NCBI GenBank assembly: GCA_017303795.1
Contig: JAFLBR010000016.1
Span: 1 to 64,000, forward strand
Length of the DNA stretch: 64,000 nt
DNA from: Cytophagales bacterium
GTDB taxonomy: Bacteria; Bacteroidota; Bacteroidia; Cytophagales; Cyclobacteriaceae
Reading direction: 5' to 3'
Shown here: in pieces, positions 17,836 to 27,702 of the stretch
How positions within the stretch are numbered: position 1 is the stretch's first letter
How the letters are laid out: each line of letters opens with the position of its first letter
The notes under the pieces: model-generated
Database searches by the model: none
Seen by the model: only the letters and a program-made list of their open reading frames with translations
What the model was told of the DNA's origin: nothing
Program-made: the position numbers and the translations under genes

Positions 17836-18732
17836 ATGAAAACTATTTTCAAGAACAGTCTCTTAGGCTTTGCTTTAATCTCGCTCACCCTCTTATCATC
17901 TTGCTTGAATGATAGGTTTGATCTTTCTGACCAGGATTCTCAAAACATTGAAAACGAAGCAGTAACCGATGGCTACTTTGAAGATGCCGAAGATATGGCT
18001 GCTTTGGTTGTAGCTGCTGAAGGTGAAACAGCAGGTGGTCGTCAGGCAGAATTTGGAAAAGTTAATGGTACCAAGCCATCCGATTTACGGTTTGCAGGAA
18101 CCTGTGTTAGCGTTACCCTTGAAATGGCCGAAGATACCCAACCCGGAAATCCGCATGGCTATATCACCATTAATTTCGGTGAAGGCTGTACCGATAGTAA
18201 AGGCAATACCCGTAAAGGAATTATAGTAGTTGAGTTTAAAGGCAAACGCTTTTTCCCAGGCTCAAAAATCATCACCACATTCGATGGCTACCATATTAAT
18301 GGTGTTAGAATAGAAGGAACCCGCACCGTTACCAATGTTACCGGTAGCACCAACAATGCACCAAAGTTTGAAATTGTTTTAGAAGATGGTCGCGCAACCT
18401 GGCCAGACGAAACTTTTGCTACCCGCGAGGGAAGCCATACCCGCGAATGGATACGGGCTACTACTCCGTTAGAAGATGAATGGATTGTGGAAGGCTCGGC
18501 AACAGGTTCTAACCGTAACGGAACGCTTTATCAGGTAGAGATTACCAAACCATTGATTTACAAGCGTGAGTGCGCCATTAGCAACCGGGTGTTTATGGCA
18601 GTAGAGGGCACAAAGGTGCTTACCGTAAATAATAACACAATTACACTTGATTATGGAACCGGTGAGTGCGATCGGATTGTAACGATCACCATCAATGGCC
18701 AGTCGCGGTCTGTAATAGTAAGAGGAGAGTAA
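17836..18732 (+). CDS. Lipoprotein of unknown function
   Basis: A 298-aa protein with a lipoprotein signal (lipobox LLSSC, Cys at about residue 23). After an acidic linker (residues 25-65, rich in Asp and Glu) a beta-rich domain follows, with Gly, Thr and Asn repeats such as RTVTNVTGSTNN, suggesting a beta-sandwich or barrel. Four Cys residues after the signal may form disulfides. The family is not recognised. The gene ends just before a strong terminator. Confidence 0.75.
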   Translation: MKTIFKNSLLGFALISLTLLSSCLNDRFDLSDQDSQNIENEAVTDGYFEDAEDMAALVVAAEGETAGGRQAEFGKVNGTKPSDLRFAGTCVSVTLEMAEDTQPGNPHGYITINFGEGCTDSKGNTRKGIIVVEFKGKRFFPGSKIITTFDGYHINGVRIEGTRTVTNVTGSTNNAPKFEIVLEDGRATWPDETFATREGSHTREWIRATTPLEDEWIVEGSATGSNRNGTLYQVEITKPLIYKRECAISNRVFMAVEGTKVLTVNNNTITLDYGTGECDRIVTITINGQSRSVIVRGE

Positions 18733-18751
18733 GCGCTTGTGGGGAGCGCGG

Positions 18752-18787
18752 AAAAGTCCGTTGCCATTTGGCGCGGGCTTTTTTTTG
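18752..18787 (+). terminator. Rho-independent terminator after the lipoprotein gene
   Basis: AAGTCCGTTGCC pairs with GGCGCGGGCTT across an ATTT loop (a 12-base arm with one bulge and three G-U pairs) and is followed by at least six T residues at 18781-18786. It separates the lipoprotein gene from thyA. Confidence 0.85.
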
Positions 18788-18823
18788 TTCTTTGCTTAGG
18801 CGTAATTGCAGTCAAAGTCTGCT

Positions 18824-19618
18824 ATGCGCCAATACCTCGATTTACTACAGGATATTTTAGATAATGGAGCCATAAAAACCGATCGCACCGGTACGGGTAC
18901 GCGCTCAGTATTTGGTCGGCAACTCCGGTTTAACCTTGCGGATGGTTTTCCGTTGGTCACCACAAAAAAACTTCACCTGCGCTCTATTATTTATGAGTTG
19001 CTTTGGTTTTTGAAAGGCGATACTAACATCAAATACTTGAAAGATAATGGAGTAAGTATTTGGGATGAGTGGGCCGATGAAAACGGAAACCTCGGCCCGG
19101 TTTACGGAAGCCAGTGGCGCAGTTGGCCCGCACCCGATGGCCGCAGAATAGATCAGATCACGCAAGTGTTAAATCAGATCAAACAAAAACCAGATTCGCG
19201 CAGGCACATTGTATCTGCCTGGAACCCGGCCGAAGTAGATCAGATGGCTTTGCCTCCGTGCCACGCCTTATTTCAATTTTATGTGGCGGAAGGGAAACTT
19301 TCTTGTCAACTCTATCAGCGCAGTGCCGATTATTTTTTAGGTGTACCGTTTAACATTGCCAGCTACGCCTTGCTTACACATATGTTTGCACATCAAACTG
19401 ATCTGAAGCCTGGTGAGTTTGTCTGGACTGGGGGCGATGTGCATTTGTACTCCAATCACCTGGAGCAGGCACAACTTCAATTAAGTCGCCAGCCGTTTGC
19501 GCTACCACAAATAAACATTAAAAGAAAGCCAAACTCACTCTTTGATTATGAGTTTGAAGATTTTGAAATACTCAATTACCAATCGCATCCATCCATTAAG
19601 GCGCCTATAGCCGTTTAG
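18824..19618 (+). CDS. thyA: Thymidylate synthase
   Basis: ThyA makes dTMP from dUMP using methylene-tetrahydrofolate. Starting at the ATG at 18824 the protein has 264 aa, the usual bacterial length. The active site [12 protein letters not shown] has its Cys at residue 146, the same number as in Escherichia coli. The phosphate-binding [18 protein letters not shown] and [18 protein letters not shown] are also intact. A longer TTG-initiated form would begin inside the spacer and is unlikely. No dihydrofolate reductase gene follows; the next gene is a DUF5916 protein 15 bp later. Confidence 0.98.
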   Translation: MRQYLDLLQDILDNGAIKTDRTGTGTRSVFGRQLRFNLADGFPLVTTKKLHLRSIIYELLWFLKGDTNIKYLKDNGVSIWDEWADENGNLGPVYGSQWRSWPAPDGRRIDQITQVLNQIKQKPDSRRHIVSAWNPAEVDQMALPPCHALFQFYVAEGKLSCQLYQRSADYFLGVPFNIASYALLTHMFAHQTDLKPGEFVWTGGDVHLYSNHLEQAQLQLSRQPFALPQINIKRKPNSLFDYEFEDFEILNYQSHPSIKAPIAV

Positions 19619-19633
19619 TTTAAAAGTAAAATT

Positions 19634-21895
19634 TTGATCCCCCCACGATTTTTTTTGCGCTGGCTATGCTTTGGTTTTAGTATTACCCTGGTTGGATGCA
19701 CATGTGTGGTTGCTCAAAGCACCAGGCCAACCTTTACAATTTACAAAACTGAAACACCTGTTGTGTTAGACGGTGTGGGCGATGAAGCAGCCTGGACAAA
19801 TGCGAAGGTAATGTCCGATCTCCAACAGCAGTTTCCATACGATACCTTACCTGCAAAAACCAAAACCGAATTTAGATTTACTTACGATGATGAGTTTCTC
19901 TATGTAAGTGCCAAAGCTTACGATAATGTAAAGGGCGGGCACGTTATATCTTCACTCCGAAGAGATTTCAGAGGTGCAGGCCTCGATGGCATTTCGGTAG
20001 TCCTTGATCCTTTTCAGGACCTTACCAATGGATTCTTTTTTGGCTTGAGTCCGGCCGGTGTACAGCGCGAAGGTTTGGTATCCAACGGGGGCATGATAAG
20101 CGAAGATCTTGACCTTTCGTGGGATAACAAGTGGTATGCCGAAGCCAGAATACACGATGGCTACTGGACAGCCGAGTTTGCAATTCCATTTAAGACTCTT
20201 CGGTTTAAAGCCGGAGCCCCTGCATGGAACATAAGGTTTTATCGTATTGATAGCAAAGAAAACGAGCGAGCTTGCTGGCCCTGGACGCCACGAATTTTTG
20301 AACCGATGAACCTAAATTACACCGGAGAAATGATTTGGGATGCACCTCTAAAAAATCCCGGATCAAATATTTCTATTATTCCATATGCAGCAGCCCGAAC
20401 CTCGCGAAATTTTCAGAATGAAGAACCGCGTAAAGATCAACTTCAGTTTGGAGGCGATGCCAAGATGGCTATTACACCTTCGCTAAACTTAGACCTTACT
20501 TTTAATCCTGATTTCTCGCAGGTTGAAGTTGACCGACAGGTTACCAACCTCGATCGTTTTGAGTTATTCTTTCCGGAACGCAGACAATTTTTTCTGGAGA
20601 ATGCCGACCTGTTTGCTTCGTTTGGACACTTAAGGGCAAGGCCATTCTTCTCCAGAAGGTTAGGTATAACGCGCGATCCAAACACAGGCCAAAACATTCA
20701 GAACAAAATCTATTTTGGCGCCCGCTTAAGTGGAAACCTAAATAAGTTTTGGCGGATTGGATTTCTCAACATGCAAACTGCCAGCGATGAAAAAACACAA
20801 ACTCCTTCTTTCAATAATACGGTGGCTACCGTGCAACGCAGAGTTGGTAAAAATTCTAATCTGCGAGCTATACTAATCAATCAGCAATTGTTCGGTAACG
20901 ATACTTTACCTTTTAAGCTTGGCGGGTACCAGTACAATCGGATTGCAGGCCTGGATTACAATTATAATTTTCTAGGTAATAAATGGACGGGAAACGTATT
21001 TCTGCACAAACAATTCTCTGAGTCGCAAGCCGCGGCCCAGTTTGCGCACGGATATAGTTTAGTGTATAACACCAGAACGTTAAACTTCAATTGGTATCAT
21101 CAGGTAATTGGAAGCGGCTATGCTCCGGCACTTGGCTACGTACCACGCAACGGTTACAAAAGAATTTCACCTTCGGGTAACTATTTTTTCTATCCCAATT
21201 CCAGGATTTTAAACAATCATGGACCTGTAGCTGACATGTCCGTTCTATGGGACGATAATTTTGGATATACCGATCATGAATACACCGTTGGATATTCGGC
21301 TACGTTTCAGAATCAGGCTACCTTATTAGTGAACGTGAAAGATTTTTATACGTTCCTTTTTCAGGATTTTGATCCTACCAATTCGCCATCAGAAGATATG
21401 GCGGTGAAGTTACCCACAGGTACCGATTATCGGTACACGTGGGTGCAGGCTAACTTCTTGTCCGATCCGCGTAAGCCATTCAATTTTGAATTAACGGGTA
21501 TTGCAGGCAGGTACTTTAACGGAACCCGTAAATCAATTTCGGGTTTACTTAATTATCGGATCCAACCATACGGTGTTTTTTCACTTGATGTAGGCTACAA
21601 TCAGATAAGGCTTCCGGATCCATATCGCAGTGCTAATATTTTTCTGGCTGGCCCGCGGTTCGATTTAACGCTTACCCGGTCGGTATTTTTTACCACATTC
21701 TTTCAGTATAATAGTCAGTATCGCAATGTAAATATCAATTCACGCTTTCAGTGGCGGTTCAAGCCTGTGTCAGATCTTTTCATTGTTTACACCGATAACT
21801 ACTATTATACCTTCGAAGAGGTTGGGCAGTATACCAATTTTACACCCAAGAACAGGGCTTTGGTTTTGAAATTAACATACTGGCTAAACATGTAA
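19634..21895 (+). CDS. DUF5916-domain outer-membrane protein with CBM9-like N-terminus
   Basis: A 753-aa protein. The signal peptide (FFLRWLCFGFSITLVGCTC) begins at a TTG codon at 19634, since no ATG precedes the signal sequence. Residues about 35-230 form a CBM9/DOMON-like beta-sandwich (VVLDGVGDEAAWTNA, FTYDDEFLYVSAKAYDN, WTAEFAIPFKTLRF). The rest, from about 260 onward, is the DUF5916 barrel-like domain with NLDLTFNPDFSQVEVDRQ and FFPERRQFFLENADLF. The function is unknown; carbohydrate or peptide binding at the outer membrane is inferred from the CBM9-like part. It is 15 bp after thyA. Confidence 0.85.
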   Translation: MIPPRFFLRWLCFGFSITLVGCTCVVAQSTRPTFTIYKTETPVVLDGVGDEAAWTNAKVMSDLQQQFPYDTLPAKTKTEFRFTYDDEFLYVSAKAYDNVKGGHVISSLRRDFRGAGLDGISVVLDPFQDLTNGFFFGLSPAGVQREGLVSNGGMISEDLDLSWDNKWYAEARIHDGYWTAEFAIPFKTLRFKAGAPAWNIRFYRIDSKENERACWPWTPRIFEPMNLNYTGEMIWDAPLKNPGSNISIIPYAAARTSRNFQNEEPRKDQLQFGGDAKMAITPSLNLDLTFNPDFSQVEVDRQVTNLDRFELFFPERRQFFLENADLFASFGHLRARPFFSRRLGITRDPNTGQNIQNKIYFGARLSGNLNKFWRIGFLNMQTASDEKTQTPSFNNTVATVQRRVGKNSNLRAILINQQLFGNDTLPFKLGGYQYNRIAGLDYNYNFLGNKWTGNVFLHKQFSESQAAAQFAHGYSLVYNTRTLNFNWYHQVIGSGYAPALGYVPRNGYKRISPSGNYFFYPNSRILNNHGPVADMSVLWDDNFGYTDHEYTVGYSATFQNQATLLVNVKDFYTFLFQDFDPTNSPSEDMAVKLPTGTDYRYTWVQANFLSDPRKPFNFELTGIAGRYFNGTRKSISGLLNYRIQPYGVFSLDVGYNQIRLPDPYRSANIFLAGPRFDLTLTRSVFFTTFFQYNSQYRNVNINSRFQWRFKPVSDLFIVYTDNYYYTFEEVGQYTNFTPKNRALVLKLTYWLNM

Positions 21896-22013
21896 AGGCG
21901 GCTAATTGCTTCTGTTCTGTTATTTTTGCCGCTCATTAAATTTTACCCAATAAAGTTTGATTAATACCCTTAAAAATCAACCCTTTTGCGGGATATTCCG
22001 TTAGTTAGCGCGT

Positions 22014-22691
22014 ATGGCTGAAAAGAGTAGCATTTTTGACATGATTGGCCCTGTGATGATCGGCCCGTCCAGCTCTCATACAGCCGGGGTAGTACGTATT
22101 GCTCGTGCCGCCATCAAAATTCTGGGCGATACCCCAGACGAAAGCGAAATTACCTTTTATAATTCTTTTGCCCGCACCTACGAAGGCCACGGAAGCGACC
22201 GTGCCATTATTGCCGGTCTAATGGACTTTGGAACAGACGATAAGCGCATTCGCGAGTCGTTGGAGATAGCACAACAGCAGGGACTTCAGTACACATTTAA
22301 GTCGGTGGGAAACGCTTCTGCGTTACATCCCAACTCCATCAGACTCAAGCTAAAGAAAGGCAAACGAACCGTAGAAGTTTTAGGCGAAAGCAAGGGTGGC
22401 GGCATAATTAATATTGCTGAAGTAAACGGTTTTAAAGCCGACTTCTCTGCCGCGCTGCATACGCTTATCATTTTTGCAGACGATAAGAAAGGCAGCATTG
22501 CTTTTATTGCAAATGTGTTGGCGCATGACGATTGCAACATTGCCACCATGTCCGTTTCCCGTAAGGGTAAGAACGACCAGGCCTGCCTTGTAATTGAAAT
22601 GGACTCGGGCATTAAGGCTGTAACATTTGAATACTTGCGGAGTCTAAGCTGGGTAAAGGAAGTGATTTATATACCGGATATTGTTTTATAA
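22014..22691 (+). CDS. sdaAB: L-serine dehydratase, beta subunit
   Basis: This subunit of the iron-sulfur L-serine deaminase has 225 aa. FDMIGPVMIGPSSSHTAG is the signature of the beta domain, followed by FARTYEGHGSDRAIIAG and HPNSIRL. A C-terminal ACT domain (about residues 150-225, TLIIFADDKKGSIAFIANVL) is a likely serine sensor. The alpha subunit, which carries the iron-sulfur cluster ligands, is not in the window. A TATTTTTG box lies at 21921-21928, about 85 bp before the start, and may be its promoter. TolC follows 4 bp later. Confidence 0.95.
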   Translation: MAEKSSIFDMIGPVMIGPSSSHTAGVVRIARAAIKILGDTPDESEITFYNSFARTYEGHGSDRAIIAGLMDFGTDDKRIRESLEIAQQQGLQYTFKSVGNASALHPNSIRLKLKKGKRTVEVLGESKGGGIINIAEVNGFKADFSAALHTLIIFADDKKGSIAFIANVLAHDDCNIATMSVSRKGKNDQACLVIEMDSGIKAVTFEYLRSLSWVKEVIYIPDIVL

Positions 22692-22695
22692 ACCT

Positions 22696-24033
22696 ATGAT
22701 GAAAAAGTTACTGTTGTGCTGCATTTTATTAGTTACCGCATGGGCAGCACATGCACAAGAAAAGAAAGTATGGACATTGCAGGAGTGCGTGGACTATGCT
22801 CTAAAAAATAACCTTAACGTAAAGACAAACTTATTAAATGCAGAAACCAGCAAGGTTAATCTGGATCAATCTAAGTTTCAGATGTTGCCCACGTTAAACG
22901 GAGGCGGTTCGTATGGTTATAACTGGGGTCGTAATATTGACCCTACTACCAACCAATTTGAAACAGAACGAATTAACTCTATAAACTTTCAGGCAAGTTC
23001 ATCTTTGTTATTGTTTAACGGGTTCCGGTTATTTAATAATTACAAACAAAGCGTTACCGACAATGAAGCGGCTGCGGAAGATTTCATCAAAGCGAAAAAT
23101 GATGTAATCATAAATGTAGTTACGCTTTACACAACAGTTATTTTCAATAAAGAGTTGTTAAGTAATGCCCAATCGCAATTAACAACTACAACGCAACAAT
23201 TAGAGCGCACCCGTAAATTAGCAGAAGCTGGTTCCGTGCCTCGTGGTAATGTGTTGGATTTGGATGCACAGCAGGCATCGAATGAATTGAATGTTATCAC
23301 AAATGAAAATGCAGTTAACCTTTCAATTCTAAGGTTAAAACAAGCGCTGCAAATTCCTGGCTCACAAACAATGGATATTGAGGTGCCGGAATTATCGGTT
23401 GCCGATGGTACAATTGACGAGACTGCAGAACAGATTTATGAGAAAGCTTTAACGGCTATGCCTGAGGTAAGGAGTGCCAGACTAAAACTTCAAAGTTCAT
23501 TGTTTGCATTTAAATCGGCTCGGGGTAGTTATTTTCCACGTTTAAGTGTAAATGGAAATTTGTTCACCAATTACTCCAGTAGACTTGATGATCTTGCGCC
23601 TGGTGGTTACTCACGAGGAGAACAACTTAACGATAATCTGGCTCAGTCAGCATCACTCCAGTTACAAATACCAATTTTTAATGGCTACCAAACTAGAGCC
23701 TCAGTTAAACGGTCGTATTTTAATACGCAACAAGCTGAAATCAATTTAACAAGTGCAGAGAATACATTGCGTCAGGCAGTTGAAACATCTTACAATGATG
23801 CATCAGCTTCTTCTAAAACATACCAATCAGCATTAAGACTTGTAAACGCCCGCGAAGAAGCGTTTCGCATGTTAAAACAACGCTACGACAACGGTGCCGC
23901 TAACTTTGTAGAATATCAAACTGCCGAGAACGCACTCTTTCAGGCTAAATCAGATTTAGTTCGCGCTAAATATGATTTCATTTTCAAGAAGAAAGTGCTG
24001 GACTTTTATCAAGGCAAACCCATAGAATTTTAA
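22696..24033 (+). CDS. TolC-family outer-membrane efflux protein
   Basis: A TolC-type channel protein with a signal peptide (MKKLLLCCILLVTAWAAHAQ) and the usual two outer-membrane-efflux (OEP) repeats made of long amphipathic helices, with WTLQECVDYALKNNLNVKT near the mature start. I place the start at the ATG at 22696 (ATG ATG), since the longer TTG form overlaps the sdaAB stop. It pairs with the downstream HlyD-type adaptor to make the periplasmic and outer-membrane parts of an efflux or type I secretion system. No inner-membrane pump follows. Confidence 0.95.
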   Translation: MMKKLLLCCILLVTAWAAHAQEKKVWTLQECVDYALKNNLNVKTNLLNAETSKVNLDQSKFQMLPTLNGGGSYGYNWGRNIDPTTNQFETERINSINFQASSSLLLFNGFRLFNNYKQSVTDNEAAAEDFIKAKNDVIINVVTLYTTVIFNKELLSNAQSQLTTTTQQLERTRKLAEAGSVPRGNVLDLDAQQASNELNVITNENAVNLSILRLKQALQIPGSQTMDIEVPELSVADGTIDETAEQIYEKALTAMPEVRSARLKLQSSLFAFKSARGSYFPRLSVNGNLFTNYSSRLDDLAPGGYSRGEQLNDNLAQSASLQLQIPIFNGYQTRASVKRSYFNTQQAEINLTSAENTLRQAVETSYNDASASSKTYQSALRLVNAREEAFRMLKQRYDNGAANFVEYQTAENALFQAKSDLVRAKYDFIFKKKVLDFYQGKPIEF

Positions 24034-24055
24034 TCACTCCTTATCCTATACTGTA

Positions 24056-25447
24056 ATGGCAAAACAAACGAAGAAAAAATCGAACAAAACACTATACATC
24101 ATTATCGGGGTAGTGGCCGTTCTTATTCTATTTTTGATTATTGGAAAATCTTCTGGTCTGATCGGCAAACCAAAAACACTTGAGGTCGATGCATCAAAAG
24201 CCAAGAAGGTTTCTATTGTAGAGAAAGTAAGTGCATCAGGAACGGTGCAGCCTGTAATAGAAGTTAAACTTGCTCCGGAAGTATCGGGTGAAATTATTGA
24301 GTTACGTGTAGAAGATGGTGACTCGGTAAAACAAGGTGCTATACTGGTTAAGATTCGTCCTGATATCGTGATTAGTCAATTGGAACGTTCTGAGGCTGCA
24401 CTTAGTCAGCAATTGGCAAATCTGGAATCGACTAAAGCATCATTGGCAAGAGCGCAGGCTACCTATACCCGTGCTGAACAAGATTACAAGCGTCAGGAAA
24501 AGCTATGGAACGAAAAAGTAATTTCAGAAGCTGATTGGCAACTGGCACAGCAAAATTTTAAAGTTGCTACCAACGATTTGAAATCGGCTGAACAATCTGT
24601 AGAAGCTGCTAAATATGTGGTGAGCAGCACCGAAGCTGGTGTACGCGAGTCGCGCGAGAATGTTCGCAGAACTTCAGTTGTTGCACCTATGAACGGTATT
24701 GTATCTAAACTGAATGTAAAGCAAGGCGAGCGCGTAGTAGGTACAGCACAGATGGCTGGTACAGAAATGATGCGTATTGCCGACCTGAATAAAATGGAAG
24801 TGCGCGTGAATGTAAATGAAAACGATATTGTGCGTGTGCATTTGGGCGATTCAGTACTGATTGATGTGGATGCATACAGCAGTACAGGCAAAGAGTTTAA
24901 AGGACTTGTTACTAACATTGCCAATACGGCTCGCGATAAAGTTTCGGCTGATGCGATTACCGAATTTGAGGTGCGCATTCTCATTCTGCAATCTTCGTAT
25001 GAAGATTTAATCAAAACCGGAAATAAATATCCTTTCCGTCCGGGTATGACAGCCAGTGTGGATATCATTACTACCCGTAAAGACAATGTGCTATCGGTAC
25101 CATTGGCGGCTGTTACTACCCGTGCTCCAGAAGGTGATAAAAATTCTACTCCAGTTAATCAGGATAACGACAGACCACAAGTAACCGATTCCAGCAAACC
25201 AAAAGCTGAAAAGAAGCAAGACAAGGTTGTGGTATTTATAAATGATAACGGAGTTGCAAAAATGATTGAAGTAAAAACAGGTATCAGCGATTACGACAAC
25301 ATTGAAATTTTATCAGGTTTACCTGATTCGGCTACCGTAATTACCGGGCCATTCCTTGAAGTTTCCAAGCGCCTGAAAGATGGCGATAAGATTACGGTGA
25401 AACAGGAAGGGAAGAAAGACGACAAAGCGAAAGAAGAGAGTAAGTAA
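24056..25447 (+). CDS. HlyD/RND-family periplasmic adaptor subunit
   Basis: A 463-aa membrane-fusion protein. One N-terminal transmembrane helix (about residues 13-31) is followed by a lipoyl-like half (SASGTVQPVIEVKLAPEVSG), a long coiled-coil hairpin (about 105-205), the second lipoyl half (SVVAPMNGIVSKLNVKQGER) and a beta-barrel with PFRPGMTASVDI. A charged, low-complexity insert (about 360-385, rich in Asp, Lys and Pro) interrupts the membrane-proximal domain. A Lys/Glu-rich tail ends the protein. The adaptor is probably of the MacA type, but the partner ATPase/permease is not here. A terminator follows. Confidence 0.93.
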   Translation: MAKQTKKKSNKTLYIIIGVVAVLILFLIIGKSSGLIGKPKTLEVDASKAKKVSIVEKVSASGTVQPVIEVKLAPEVSGEIIELRVEDGDSVKQGAILVKIRPDIVISQLERSEAALSQQLANLESTKASLARAQATYTRAEQDYKRQEKLWNEKVISEADWQLAQQNFKVATNDLKSAEQSVEAAKYVVSSTEAGVRESRENVRRTSVVAPMNGIVSKLNVKQGERVVGTAQMAGTEMMRIADLNKMEVRVNVNENDIVRVHLGDSVLIDVDAYSSTGKEFKGLVTNIANTARDKVSADAITEFEVRILILQSSYEDLIKTGNKYPFRPGMTASVDIITTRKDNVLSVPLAAVTTRAPEGDKNSTPVNQDNDRPQVTDSSKPKAEKKQDKVVVFINDNGVAKMIEVKTGISDYDNIEILSGLPDSATVITGPFLEVSKRLKDGDKITVKQEGKKDDKAKEESK

Positions 25448-25468
25448 TAATCTCGAAAGTAATAAAGG

Positions 25469-25496
25469 AAGCCACGCAAAATGCGTGGCTTTTTGT
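25469..25496 (+). terminator. Rho-independent terminator after the HlyD gene
   Basis: AAGCCACGCA pairs with TGCGTGGCTT around a short AAA loop and runs into a T-rich stretch. It ends the sdaAB-TolC-HlyD transcript. Confidence 0.88.
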
Positions 25497-25553
25497 TTTT
25501 ACAATATCGCGTAAGATTTTTAAAGCGTATCTTGCGGGTTCAAAATAAAAACT

Positions 25554-26084
25554 ATGATTGCTCATCCTTGGCACGAGGCCCCTGCGGGTTCAAACCCACC
25601 CGAATATGTAAATGCGATAATCGAGATTTCAATTGGTATGCGTACCAAATATGAAGTGGATAAAGAAACCGGCTTGTTAAAATTAGATCGCGTACTTTAT
25701 TCAGCTGTTCACTATCCGGCTAACTATGGTTTCATTCCGCAATCACTTGGCGAGGATAATGACCCACTTGATATAATGGTGTTATGCCGAGAACCCATCC
25801 GGCCACTATGTCTTGTCCCAGCAAGGGTAATAGGCGTAATGCGTATGGTAGATCAAGGGCTGGCAGATGATAAAATTCTGGCTGTTGCCGATAATGATGC
25901 CAACACACGCCACGTTACTGACATTACCGAGTTTGCCAACCACTATAAATTAGAGTTAAAAGAATTTTTTGAGAGTTATAAAAAACTTGAAAACAAAACC
26001 GTTACTGTTCCTGAATTTCAAGGTAAGGCTGTAGCTATGAAAATTGTTGAAGATGCATTGAAGTATTACAAGACAAAATTCTGA
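25554..26084 (+). CDS. ppa: Inorganic pyrophosphatase (family I)
   Basis: A 176-aa soluble type I pyrophosphatase, the usual length. The metal-binding and active-site blocks are visible: [39 protein letters not shown] (with the catalytic Asp cluster) and a final helix in [19 protein letters not shown]. It removes pyrophosphate made by biosynthetic reactions. The gene stands alone after a terminator and converges on the CPBP gene 14 bp away. Confidence 0.97.
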   Translation: MIAHPWHEAPAGSNPPEYVNAIIEISIGMRTKYEVDKETGLLKLDRVLYSAVHYPANYGFIPQSLGEDNDPLDIMVLCREPIRPLCLVPARVIGVMRMVDQGLADDKILAVADNDANTRHVTDITEFANHYKLELKEFFESYKKLENKTVTVPEFQGKAVAMKIVEDALKYYKTKF

Positions 26085-26098
26085 TCGCTTTCTCTTAG

Positions 26099-27031
26099 CT
26101 AAATCAGTTTCTGAAAGTAGGCTCCGGCTTCCATCAGCCATGCAACACCCACATGTATAAACACCCCGCCCCACACAGAGCGGGTGTAAAGAGCTATGGT
26201 CCCTAAAATGTATCCACCAAAAATTGAACTTATGGTTTCGCCAACCGGCTTACCAAAATGCAGATAACAATAGATGGTAACCATGGGTATAATGGCGTCT
26301 TTGCCCAATACTTGCGCCAAACCAATTACAAAGAAGCCACGAAAAAGTAACTCTACGTTTAGGAAATCCATCCCATATAGGAATTCAAAAATGAATGCGG
26401 GCAGATAATCGGGCCATTGCCAAAGCTCCGCTACAGTATTGCTTTTGTAAATAGGATAGTAGCTTGAAAAACTGGGATGAAAACTGGCTATCAAAATAAC
26501 AGGTGCAACAACCATCAATAGATAGATATAAGGTTTTATGTTGCCTGTATGCGTTAAACCATAATGCGCGGATGGTGTTTTGTCAAAAGCTTTGTAAAAG
26601 ATTAATAAAGGCAACAGAATAATGAAGAATCCTGTAGCATGATTGGTTGTTCTGAAAATCCAGGAGTAACCTTCGTACTGTTGACTGAACAGCGAAGCAA
26701 TTTCATGCAAGTAAGGGAAGCCTCTGTCAAAAGAAAGAATAAATAACCCAACCAGAGACAACACCCAAAACGTTTTAGCTTTCCAGAAAGTGTAATTGTT
26801 TTTAAATGCTGATACCAGCAAACAGGTTATATAATACCCAACAGCATATAAGATAAAGTAATAGCCAACCCGAATCCATTTACCGGTATGTCGATCAATT
26901 ATTCCATTCTCCAGATTGATTGTATAGTTAATTACAATAGACAAAGCCAACAGTGCAGCTACTGTCAGGTAATAGGCCAATCTGAAATCCTGTTGCAGAT
27001 GTTCGCGGACAAGATTTAGTAACTTCTTCAC
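26099..27031 (-). CDS. CPBP-family intramembrane metalloprotease
   Basis: A 310-aa polytopic protein with about eight transmembrane helices. The C-terminal third carries CPBP (Rce1/Abi) motifs: ELLFRGFF (the catalytic Glu and Arg), YCYLHFGKPVGE and VFIHVGVAWLM. In this family the Glu and His residues bind metal for proteolysis inside the membrane. The substrate is unknown; in bacteria some family members process bacteriocin or CAAX-like signals. It starts with GTG at 27031, overlapping the maf stop by 4 bases (GTGA), and closes the chain of overlapping genes. Confidence 0.88.
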   Translation of the reverse strand: MKKLLNLVREHLQQDFRLAYYLTVAALLALSIVINYTINLENGIIDRHTGKWIRVGYYFILYAVGYYITCLLVSAFKNNYTFWKAKTFWVLSLVGLFILSFDRGFPYLHEIASLFSQQYEGYSWIFRTTNHATGFFIILLPLLIFYKAFDKTPSAHYGLTHTGNIKPYIYLLMVVAPVILIASFHPSFSSYYPIYKSNTVAELWQWPDYLPAFIFEFLYGMDFLNVELLFRGFFVIGLAQVLGKDAIIPMVTIYCYLHFGKPVGETISSIFGGYILGTIALYTRSVWGGVFIHVGVAWLMEAGAYFQKLI

Positions 27032-27702
27032 AAAAATGTTTTGAGGTTTTGCGCTACCAGGTGAATGGGTAAACCCATCACGGTGAAGTATGAGCCTTCA
27101 AGATGATCGATGATTGTAATACTTTTTCCAGTGGTAGGCTGCGTAATGGTTTGTTCAATCAAATCACTCCGGCCAATGCCGTTCAGGAAATTTATTTCTT
27201 CCTGCGAACAGGGATTGAATTTTTCGGGGAGGCAATCTTGCGCACCGTACGCACCGGCCTTATCTAAAGGTTTAAAAGTATCGATGTAGTATTCGATATC
27301 GTTGATGGATAGTGCTCTGAACGTAACGTTTGTCTGGTCGCTAAAGCATACCGTCTTTTCTTTCGATAGCAGACACACTGCAGTTACTACCGTGTGCGTT
27401 TTACCGCTTAGCTGGGTAAGCATTTTAATCGCTTCGTTACGATCCAATGGTTTATTCAGAATTTCATTTTCCAGAATAACTACGGTATCGGAAGCTACTA
27501 CTACTTCGTTAGTAAGTTCTGACTCAAACACCTTTGCTTTTTTCTGAGCCAAAAATGCAGGCACTTCTTTAACTGGCATCGCGGCAGAAAAAGATTCATC
27601 GATATCCGGAGTGCGAACAGTAAACGTAAAACCGACTTCGCGCATCAGGTATTGCCTGCGTGGCGAACTGGAAGCGAGTATGAGTGAGCGGATGAGTTTC
27701 AA
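27028..27702 (-). CDS. maf: Maf-family nucleotide pyrophosphatase
   Basis: Maf/YhdE proteins hydrolyse non-canonical nucleotides such as m5UTP or dTTP. The 224-aa protein has the N-terminal LILASSSPRRQYLM signature, VVASDTVVILENEILNKP and a LDKAGAYGAQD block with the catalytic Asp-Lys-Ala-Gly-Ala-Tyr-Gly. Only a TTG codon at 27702 gives a natural start, and it overlaps the stop of the upstream DUF5615 gene (TTGA), so initiation is probably coupled. At 224 aa it is somewhat longer than many family members because of extra residues near the C-terminal third. Confidence 0.93.
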   Translation of the reverse strand: MKLIRSLILASSSPRRQYLMREVGFTFTVRTPDIDESFSAAMPVKEVPAFLAQKKAKVFESELTNEVVVASDTVVILENEILNKPLDRNEAIKMLTQLSGKTHTVVTAVCLLSKEKTVCFSDQTNVTFRALSINDIEYYIDTFKPLDKAGAYGAQDCLPEKFNPCSQEEINFLNGIGRSDLIEQTITQPTTGKSITIIDHLEGSYFTVMGLPIHLVAQNLKTFL

